Shown here: positions 57,491-64,000 of the stretch, piece after piece
Layout of the letters: the number at the start of each line of letters is the position of its first letter
Position numbering within the stretch: the first letter of the stretch is position 1
Assembly (NCBI GenBank): GCA_017544265.1
Contig: JAFYEM010000025.1
Span: forward strand, 113,534-177,533
From: Bacteroidales bacterium
Lineage (GTDB): Bacteria; Bacteroidota; Bacteroidia; Bacteroidales; UBA932
Direction of reading: 5' to 3'
DNA: 64,000 nucleotides
Notes under the pieces: model-generated
Seen by the model: only the letters and a program-made list of their open reading frames with translations
Told to the model about the DNA's origin: nothing
Databases searched by the model: none
Program-made: the position numbers and the translations under genes

Positions 57491-60087
57491 GGCAGTCTGT
57501 CTCCCCATACAAATTCCGAACGCGGATTCCACTGCTCGTCGCCCCAGTACCAAGAGTCATAGACGCAGCGCAGGAGCGCTGTCGATGAAGTACTGGCCGT
57601 CACCGTGCCGCTTTCTGTGTTTACGTTTACGACTCCATTTGCTGACCAGTAATTTCCCCTGAACATGAATTCGAACACGCCTTTGGCCGACAGCTGGGCG
57701 ATGAATCTGATTTCACTGATTGTAGGGATACGCCATCTTCCACCGGGGAATCCGTCTTCCTGATATCCTGCACAACGATATTTCGCCTGGGACTCGGTGA
57801 GATTTCCGAATTCGGTTCCACCCAGTTTTGTCGAGATCCTGTAGGCTGGAGCGAGCATGTTGGCTGTGCGGGTAGATTTTTCCGTAGGTCTGTAATACAT
57901 CAGCGGACGAGTCTCTCCGGTCAGGGACAGGGGAGTATTCAAATCGCCGTCCACTACGCGGGCGGGCGTGAAGTTGGAGTGGTTGCCGGTCCTGTCCTGC
58001 AGTACCGCATCCCCGGCGCCAGTGCCGTTGTTGACGAAACTGTATCCCAGCACGGGCTCGGTATTGTCGTATCCGTTGATTCGCGGATCCCCGATGACGA
58101 AGGTGGAATTCTGCGGGAGTACGGTCACGTTGATCCTGAAAATGTCCCGTCCGCCGCCGGTGTACCAGACGGTGCGCCACTGGTATTCCCTCCTGTTGTT
58201 GTCCGTGGTGAGCTTTTGGTATGGCTCGGTATTATTGTTGCCTGTCCTGATGAACCGCCCGTTGTCTATATAGACATACCCCCATGGCTTGTCCCACCAT
58301 GGCGCCGACCCGGTTAAATAACCACCTCTTTCTGTACCCACCAGCGTGATTTCAGAATCCGAATTCATGCAGGATTCGATGTATATACCCGGATACTGGA
58401 TGATTGTGATATGTTTTACGTACTCGTTATAGGGATAAACATTGGGTGTAAGGTCATCATGGACAATGTCGAATTCAATGGTATACGGAGAATAATCGAA
58501 GTCGTTCTTGGTGTAGTCGTTCTGGAGTGCGTGGTTGAATTCTATGGAAGTGGAAGTGTTGGAAAGCCACCCTAAAGGTTCGTATGCAGGATTTCCGTCG
58601 GTGGCGAGATCCTGGCCATTGAAGTCAAGATAATATGTCCCATCGGCAGTATTCTTCCGTACCCAGGCGTGGTACTTGGAGTTGTATTTGTCCACCACGT
58701 CGCTTTCATTTTTAATTTCGCCGTAATAGGGCCTGGTAGCCTTTACGCTGCCCTCCACGATCTTGACATCGTGGCTGGAAAGGAACGGTATGCTCGTGGA
58801 GGTCAAGTTGTTCAGCCTCTTCACGTTTGTGTCCACAGAAAGGTAACGCGCCTTGCTGATGACGGCATATTTGTCAATAGGTACGCTCTTGTTCTGCCAG
58901 TCGAGTATATAGTATGTCGTAGGGTTGATATAGGACTTGCCCTCGTCTGTCTCAGCGCCAAGGATGGCCACGTCTATATTGAAGTGGTACCAGTTGTTCC
59001 TTTCAAAACTGCTGAGGGGAAGAATGACCTTATAATAATACTTGCGCCTGTCGTAGGAATATCCGTTCGTTTCAGTGCGGCGCCAGTCCATCTCCAGCTT
59101 GAGATACGGCTGTGCTGGGAGGGGCTGTGTGTAATCTGGCCGTCCGTTTGACCACTGGACGGGGAAAGAATACATCGGATAGGTGTTGTAGTATATCTTC
59201 TCGTTGGCTCCGGAGCCTACCGTGGTATGAGCGAGGAATTCCGAGCCGTTGTTCCTGAGGAAAGGACGCCTGCTGGCTTCGGCGCTGTAGGAGAAAAATG
59301 CCGGACTGGTATTGTCGGAGCTGGAGACAGTTCCGAGAGTGACGTTCGAGGCTCCGTCCACCAGGTAGATGCGCATGGTGTGAAGTACCGGTTCCCAGAC
59401 TTCATCCGGGTCGTCGACGCTGTTGACATGCTTCAATGTCACATGGTCGGCGACGGAAATGGAAGTGCTTATCTTGGCTGCGAAACGTGTGGCGTCTATG
59501 ATTCCGCTGGCGCTTATTTCCGCGGAGCCGTTATAGGTTATAACGGTCTTTCCGTCCATCAGGAAACAGTCCTGGATATATCCGCTTTCCGTTTCGGCGA
59601 AATTGCGGACGATTGCAGTGGCGGCAAGTTCCGACATGGATGTTCCGTCCATGGAACCGCCGGGAGTGAGGTCCCCGTCATAATTGACCACGGCGTAAAC
59701 TGTAGCCTGCAGATTGTTTGCAGCGGTAAAGATCTGTTCAGCAACGACTTTGGTCACAACCAGGCTGAATGTCGCCTCCCACTGGCTTCCGCTGTAGTTG
59801 ACAGGATCTTCGTCAAGGTCCAGGCGTCGGTGATAGACAGCGTCGGCACTGCCCGAGGGAGCGCTTCCGGGATAGAAGAAGAAATCGACGGACTTGATGA
59901 GATTTTCGTTGAATCGGCTCTCTCCGTCCTCTGGCGTTGATTTGTACTGTCCCTGGTCCTGGTCCGCGCAACGGACGGTGAGCACCACTCCAGAGCCAAG
60001 CCTGTCCGGCTCAAGAGTGCGCTGGCAACCCGCTGCGGCAATAAGCATCGGAAGAAGCATCAGAATATGCAGGCATTTTCTCATCAT
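57487..60087 (-). CDS. Fimbrial tip/accessory-like lipoprotein (DUF4906 type) with C-terminal FISUMP-like part
   Basis: An 866-residue protein from the ATG at 60087, overlapping the previous stop, with lipobox IAAAGC. The N terminus (about 30-300) is fimbrillin-like, with NENLIKSVDFFFYPGS. The C terminus (about 760-866) contains YRCAGYQEDGFPGGRWRIPT, ISEIRFIAQLSAKG, FRGNYWSANG and a final LLRCVYDSWYWGD, resembling FISUMP/lectin-like domains near the ends of such proteins. It is probably an accessory or tip component. Confidence 0.75.
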   Translation of the reverse strand: MMRKCLHILMLLPMLIAAAGCQRTLEPDRLGSGVVLTVRCADQDQGQYKSTPEDGESRFNENLIKSVDFFFYPGSAPSGSADAVYHRRLDLDEDPVNYSGSQWEATFSLVVTKVVAEQIFTAANNLQATVYAVVNYDGDLTPGGSMDGTSMSELAATAIVRNFAETESGYIQDCFLMDGKTVITYNGSAEISASGIIDATRFAAKISTSISVADHVTLKHVNSVDDPDEVWEPVLHTMRIYLVDGASNVTLGTVSSSDNTSPAFFSYSAEASRRPFLRNNGSEFLAHTTVGSGANEKIYYNTYPMYSFPVQWSNGRPDYTQPLPAQPYLKLEMDWRRTETNGYSYDRRKYYYKVILPLSSFERNNWYHFNIDVAILGAETDEGKSYINPTTYYILDWQNKSVPIDKYAVISKARYLSVDTNVKRLNNLTSTSIPFLSSHDVKIVEGSVKATRPYYGEIKNESDVVDKYNSKYHAWVRKNTADGTYYLDFNGQDLATDGNPAYEPLGWLSNTSTSIEFNHALQNDYTKNDFDYSPYTIEFDIVHDDLTPNVYPYNEYVKHITIIQYPGIYIESCMNSDSEITLVGTERGGYLTGSAPWWDKPWGYVYIDNGRFIRTGNNNTEPYQKLTTDNNRREYQWRTVWYTGGGRDIFRINVTVLPQNSTFVIGDPRINGYDNTEPVLGYSFVNNGTGAGDAVLQDRTGNHSNFTPARVVDGDLNTPLSLTGETRPLMYYRPTEKSTRTANMLAPAYRISTKLGGTEFGNLTESQAKYRCAGYQEDGFPGGRWRIPTISEIRFIAQLSAKGVFEFMFRGNYWSANGVVNVNTESGTVTASTSSTALLRCVYDSWYWGDEQWNPRSEFVWGDRLP

Positions 60088-61796
60088 TCGCTCCAATTCT
60101 GTTTAAGGATAATCCTGTACATGTCGATGGACTCGGTATCCAGGTCTATCCAGCGTTCATTGTCTCCGATTTCGACGCAGAAATGCAGGTCTATATAATT
60201 GCCTTCAAGTTCAGCATCAGTATGGGTTCCGGGGTCGCAGGATATCTCAAATTCAATCTTGCAGTCCTCGGTCCTGCTGTCCTCCAGAGGAGGGTAGTTG
60301 GGGAATATGACCTGGCTCATAGGCGTGATGGTGAAGATACCGTCCACTCTTGTATATCCGTCGAGGGCACCTGCGACGGGTACGACGTGCAGTTTCTGCC
60401 CTGCAGGAGTATCTATGAGTATGTCTCCCTTGATTACGTTGGTATGGCTGTTAAGTGTATGCCAGAAATAGATGTCATAGAAACCATCTGCTCTCTGTAC
60501 CTTATTGAAGGTGAGAGGGTCCGTTTCGGGAATGGTGAAACGTCGCACCACATTTACGGTAGTGGTGCTGAAATCAAAATCGAAGGTGCTCTTATCCCAG
60601 GGGAGAACCACAATCTTGAGTTGGAGTATCCTCGTCGCCTCGGCGAAGTAGGCATAAAGAATCCAGGAATGGTTGCGGCACAGCACGTTGTCCGACGGCA
60701 TCGTAAATGTGACTGTGCGGTCACCGTCACCGGTATCATAGACAATGGTTCCGGAAATGATTTTATCCGTTTCGCGTATATAGATGGGGCCGGTCTGGGA
60801 CGATGATTCCACGGCCTCATCGAGCCGGCTCTCGTATTCTCCTGCGGATTCCAGCTCGTGCCCAGTGCTGCGGAACAGCAGTTCGGCCGGATTCCCCGAG
60901 ATGCTGATATCGCTGTTCTGAATCAGCGGCTGCCCGCCTTCGCCTGCTATTACTGTGGAGAGGGGAGTGTAGCCGTCTATGTCGAAGAGATTGTCGGTTC
61001 CGCTGTACTTGAGCTCCGTGAACAGTTTCTCAGAAGCGGCAATCTGGCAGTCATGACCGGAAGATGTCCCTGCGAAGGATATGCTCTTGATCACGCAGTC
61101 CTGGTTCGTCGCCAATGCGGGATCCGTACCGTTGGCAGGAGTTCCCTGCTGGCAGAATACGAAGCGGATCTTGGATACGGCCCTCACAAGACTTACCGTG
61201 GAGACATTCAGGACAGGATAGCCGCCGGTGACTGGGGCTGCTTTCAGGACGCCGGACATGGGAAGCCCTGATTCGGGAACACTCATGGTAAGAGGGGAAA
61301 CCCCGAAATATGTTCCGCTGACTGAAAGGGCTTCGAGTTCCGAGCGTGTGGTTTCAGCTCCGAGGGAAGACATTCCAGTCGATGCTGCATTGGCAAGGGC
61401 ATAAACGTCCACCCTGGTTCCGGACTGGCTGAGAAGGATGAACATTTCGCGGCTCAGGGGCATGCCGAAACGGGTGATGGCATCATGCGGAACACCTGTA
61501 TCCACAAGCTGCGAGGCGGTGAAGGCTTTGTAACCCACGAGCTGACCGTCGCTGGCGCCGCCGCTGACGAATACCCAAAGCTGTAGGGAACTGAATACCT
61601 TTTCGCTGTCCAGGCTCCCCACGATGCCGGTTTCGGCCTTCGTAGCCATAATTCCGGGAATGTGGATGCTGATTGCGAGTTCTGCAGTTTCCTCCTCTTC
61701 CTTTGGCTCTGGAAGTTCGGAGCGCCTGCATGAAGCAAGGAGCCATGCTGACAGCAACATAAGCGCGACGCAGAATATGTATTCAACTCTTCTCAT
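60084..61796 (-). CDS. Fimbrillin-like lipoprotein
   Basis: A 570-residue protein from the ATG at 61796, with a signal sequence ending LLASC. After a Glu-rich stretch (PKEEEETAELAISIHIPG) comes an Mfa/fimbrillin-like beta domain: KVFSSLQLWVFVSGG, LVRAVSKIRFVFCQQ, and a middle with FDIDGYTPLSTVIAG. The last residues, WIDLDTESIDMYRIILKQNWSE, could form the donor strand region. It overlaps the next gene by four bases and follows the previous one after seven. Confidence 0.75.
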   Translation of the reverse strand: MRRVEYIFCVALMLLSAWLLASCRRSELPEPKEEEETAELAISIHIPGIMATKAETGIVGSLDSEKVFSSLQLWVFVSGGASDGQLVGYKAFTASQLVDTGVPHDAITRFGMPLSREMFILLSQSGTRVDVYALANAASTGMSSLGAETTRSELEALSVSGTYFGVSPLTMSVPESGLPMSGVLKAAPVTGGYPVLNVSTVSLVRAVSKIRFVFCQQGTPANGTDPALATNQDCVIKSISFAGTSSGHDCQIAASEKLFTELKYSGTDNLFDIDGYTPLSTVIAGEGGQPLIQNSDISISGNPAELLFRSTGHELESAGEYESRLDEAVESSSQTGPIYIRETDKIISGTIVYDTGDGDRTVTFTMPSDNVLCRNHSWILYAYFAEATRILQLKIVVLPWDKSTFDFDFSTTTVNVVRRFTIPETDPLTFNKVQRADGFYDIYFWHTLNSHTNVIKGDILIDTPAGQKLHVVPVAGALDGYTRVDGIFTITPMSQVIFPNYPPLEDSRTEDCKIEFEISCDPGTHTDAELEGNYIDLHFCVEIGDNERWIDLDTESIDMYRIILKQNWSE

Positions 61797-61803
61797 CTTC
61801 ACG

Positions 61804-63462
61804 TCAGAATGGCAATTTAATTCCGCCTGGTTCCACTTGGACCCAGTCCATTTCAGCATCTACCCCCAGTTCCAGTTGCGGGTCCCTGAGGTCGGGAACG
61901 GCATTGTAGGCTTTGCTAAGGTCGTTCACCCGCACATAGACGGTGGTCTTTCGGTCGGAGTCGAATACTCCTGCTATATTTCCGCTACCTGGCCCGACGC
62001 CGCTGTTCGGATCGAGTTCCCCCGCAAGATAGAACTTGCATCCCGGCTTGACTGTGCCCTGCTGGCAGAGGAAGGAGGACGCTGTAGTGTTCTGGAACTC
62101 CAGGGCGAAGTGTACGGTCTGCTCGTCGGTAGTAGGGAGCACCAGCAGCTGTACATATTGGGATGTGCCGCCAAGCGTGACCCCGCTGATGTTGTTGTCA
62201 TAGACAAACCAGTCGGTGGAAGTGGCCTTGGGGGCGAAACTGTAATCGACATCCTTCTGGTCGCCGATTATAATGCCCGTCAGGGGGCATCCGCCGGCCG
62301 CCGCGGCGTTTCCGGTAGGAGCGACGAAGCGCAGCTCCAGCAGGGCGTTTCCATACTGCATCTGGTCCACGATGGCTACTGAACGGGTGTTGGAAGTAAC
62401 GTAGGCTCCTTGTGTATAATAAGACAGTATGCTGCCCCAAGTGTTGTTCTGTGGTTTATATTGCTCGTGTACACTGTCGTCCGCGGAAGTCTTGATGGCG
62501 CTGTTGGCATAGTACCAAAGGCTCGGCGGATAGCAGTACCGGGCCATCGGGACAAGCGAGATGTTGACTCCGACTATCTGTTTTACGAACCTGTGTCCGT
62601 TCCACCACATGCCCACGGCCCCTTCCGGGACTCCGTATGTCGCGGGGAAGCCTGAACCGGCAGCATTTCGGGCGCTCTGGAGTTCTGAAAGCCTGGCCAT
62701 AACGGTGTTGATGGCCTCAGGATTGGAGCCGGCATAATTTGAAAGTGCGCCCAGGATGCTCTGCTCGAAGCGGTAGATTGTCTGGTACGAGCATGCGGAA
62801 ATTTCATTTTCAGCCGCAAATACGTCGAGGAATGCCAGGATGTCCGTATCCCCTGAGGCCTGCAGGACCCCTACGACAGCGTTGAGTGCGTCTATAAGGT
62901 TGTCTGCGGTCTGGTTGACCGCAGTCAGGTCAGCTGTCTCCAGAACAGGCTCAAGGCAGAAGGAAATATCTCCGCTCGTGTTTGGATTATCAAGTCCCTG
63001 AGCTGTCAGGACGCCGTTTCTGTGCTTACCTTCCGTTGTGGAAACTGTTCCGACATCGGAAGACTTTCCGTATGCCAGAACGCGGTTGGTATAGTTGGGG
63101 ATGCTTACTATATTATACAGGTGTGAATTGTTGTTCGCAACCAGGCCGCTCTGGGCGATTCCGGAATTCTCTATATAGACATTCCGGCTTCCGAGCCTGG
63201 GATCGCCGGTGCTTACCGGGGCAGCGGAAGATGTCTGGAAAGGAACGACAAATACTTCTTCGATTCCGCGGAAGCCGGAGCCGTCCTGGGTGATGACGGC
63301 TGTCATCTTGGTATCGGCTGATCCTGCGGAAGCTACAGACAGTGAGAGGGAAACCCTGTCCACATTTTTCCCGGGCCCGTTGTCATCGGCCAGCTTTGCG
63401 CAGGCCGATGCGAGCAGAAGCAGCACCGGAAGCAGGAAACGATATGCAGGGATATATCTCAC
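61804..63462 (-). CDS. Fimbrillin-like lipoprotein
   Basis: A 552-residue protein starting with GTG at 63462, which overlaps the preceding stop (GTGA). Lipoprotein signal MRYIPAYRFLLPVLLLLASAC. The N terminus has VDRVSLSLSVASAGSADTKMTAVI and FRGIEEVFVVPFQTSS, typical of fimbrillin-like beta domains; the C-terminal half is predicted mainly beta. It ends WVQVEPGGIKLPF. It is likely a structural or accessory subunit. Confidence 0.75.
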   Translation of the reverse strand: MRYIPAYRFLLPVLLLLASACAKLADDNGPGKNVDRVSLSLSVASAGSADTKMTAVITQDGSGFRGIEEVFVVPFQTSSAAPVSTGDPRLGSRNVYIENSGIAQSGLVANNNSHLYNIVSIPNYTNRVLAYGKSSDVGTVSTTEGKHRNGVLTAQGLDNPNTSGDISFCLEPVLETADLTAVNQTADNLIDALNAVVGVLQASGDTDILAFLDVFAAENEISACSYQTIYRFEQSILGALSNYAGSNPEAINTVMARLSELQSARNAAGSGFPATYGVPEGAVGMWWNGHRFVKQIVGVNISLVPMARYCYPPSLWYYANSAIKTSADDSVHEQYKPQNNTWGSILSYYTQGAYVTSNTRSVAIVDQMQYGNALLELRFVAPTGNAAAAGGCPLTGIIIGDQKDVDYSFAPKATSTDWFVYDNNISGVTLGGTSQYVQLLVLPTTDEQTVHFALEFQNTTASSFLCQQGTVKPGCKFYLAGELDPNSGVGPGSGNIAGVFDSDRKTTVYVRVNDLSKAYNAVPDLRDPQLELGVDAEMDWVQVEPGGIKLPF

Positions 63463-64000
63463 AGTTCAATATCATGTTGGCCGGCACTCTGCCAGTCCAG
63501 GGTGACACTTACGCCCACCGTGGGGTCCTGGGTTGAAATAATGCCGTTGTCATACACCCTGGCTTTCAGTATCTTGAGGCCGCCGGCGCGCAGTGGTTTT
63601 TTGATTCCCATGATGGTCTCCGTCACGCTGTCGTCCGGAAGGGTCACATAGGCGCGCCATCTCCATAGGGCTTCGTCCGCATCTTCGGCAACAAAAGGGT
63701 CCTGACTGTCAATGATTACTTTGGTCCCGTCTTCCCTGGAAGGGAAATGGACCGAGGCGAAGCAGCGCTGCGTACCGCCTTCAACGCTGAGCTCGTCGGT
63801 AAGGATTAGTGGATCCGCTTCGAAGACATAGGTGCTGTCCGCTACCTTGAATCCCGAGGCAAAGCCGTCGGCAAACACTTTGATGTTTTTTACTTCAGGC
63901 GCCTCTGAGGTATCCAGAACCAGGGCTGTCGCGGCATTCACCATGAAGAGTGTGACGTCGAACTTCTGGTCCTTGCCGGCCTTCACGTCCATGCTGAGGC
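63459..64000 (-). CDS. Fimbrial anchor-like protein (FimB/Mfa2 or DUF5119 type), N terminus outside window
   Basis: The last 180 or so residues of a protein whose start lies beyond the window. The visible part contains FDVTLFMVNAATALVLDT, VKNIKVFADGFASGFKVAD, and WRWRAYVTLPDDSVTETIMG, resembling the C-terminal beta domain of FimB/Mfa2-type anchors or DUF5119 proteins, which are usually the first accessory genes of such operons. Its stop overlaps the next start. The family choice is uncertain because the N terminus is missing. Confidence 0.6.
   Translation of the reverse strand, partial: LSMDVKAGKDQKFDVTLFMVNAATALVLDTSEAPEVKNIKVFADGFASGFKVADSTYVFEADPLILTDELSVEGGTQRCFASVHFPSREDGTKVIIDSQDPFVAEDADEALWRWRAYVTLPDDSVTETIMGIKKPLRAGGLKILKARVYDNGIISTQDPTVGVSVTLDWQSAGQHDIEL

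Overview
The window looks like chromosomal DNA from a member of the Bacteroidota, most likely Bacteroidales. The sequence shows many promoter -7 boxes of the TAnnTTTG type known from Bacteroides, weak or absent Shine-Dalgarno signals, and families typical of the group: fimbrillin-like lipoprotein genes, a FISUMP lipoprotein, DUF3822-, DUF5606- and DUF6340-like proteins, a short MntP, GH127 and a SusA/SusG-like GH13. Genus cannot be fixed from the sequence alone. There is no phage, transposase, integrase, CRISPR array or rRNA operon.

Layout. 1-8.9 kb: a tightly coupled minus-strand operon of five eukaryotic-like signalling genes (zinc-ribbon protein, Ser/Thr kinase with peptidoglycan-binding tail, a protein with four AAA modules, zinc-ribbon/FHA protein, PP2C phosphatase). 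8.9-16.6 kb: housekeeping genes (rsmG, a THUMP-like methyltransferase, rpmH, mntP), a GDPD-like/SGNH fusion, a compact formate/nitrite-type channel, an ECF sigma/anti-sigma operon and a FISUMP lipoprotein. 16.7-22.3 kb: apbE, pncB, a tRNA-Glu/Lys/Lys cluster, then an ftsB-like gene, an AmgK-like kinase fused to a RapZ C-terminal domain, and a MurU-like nucleotidyltransferase, which together suggest amino-sugar/cell-wall salvage. 22.2-29.4 kb: a minus-strand run of seven genes (nrnA-like phosphoesterase, two FKBP isomerases, MATE, serine hydrolase, nucleotidyltransferase, CPBP protease). 29.5-31.4 kb: a conserved membrane protein, DUF3822 and rsmD. 31.4-38.4 kb: a minus-strand run from DUF5606 through rimO to cstA and a HerA-like ATPase. 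38.4-43.1 kb: a GH13 lipoprotein and a two-gene polar amino-acid ABC importer. 43.1-54.6 kb: a rearranged region with a PEP-utilising phosphotransferase, an AttH-like protein, a metallophosphoesterase, a HAD phosphatase, GH127, two tyrosine-phosphatase-like paralogs, greA and at least four gene fragments. 54.6-64.0 kb: five coupled fimbrillin/adhesin-like lipoprotein genes, the first cut by the window edge.

Main points for follow-up: (i) the kinase/phosphatase/FHA/four-AAA operon, whose combination I do not recognise as a named system; (ii) a 132-bp palindromic element inserted in frame in the linker between the AmgK-like kinase and the RapZ-type amino-sugar sensor domain; (iii) the 45.4-51.6 kb region, where fragments of AttH-like, metallophosphoesterase, GH127 and tyrosine-phosphatase genes lie next to intact relatives, recording a duplication followed by differential loss; (iv) an unusual tRNA-Lys(CTT) with G at position 55.

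All functional names rest on motifs and family recognition by eye; no database search was run.
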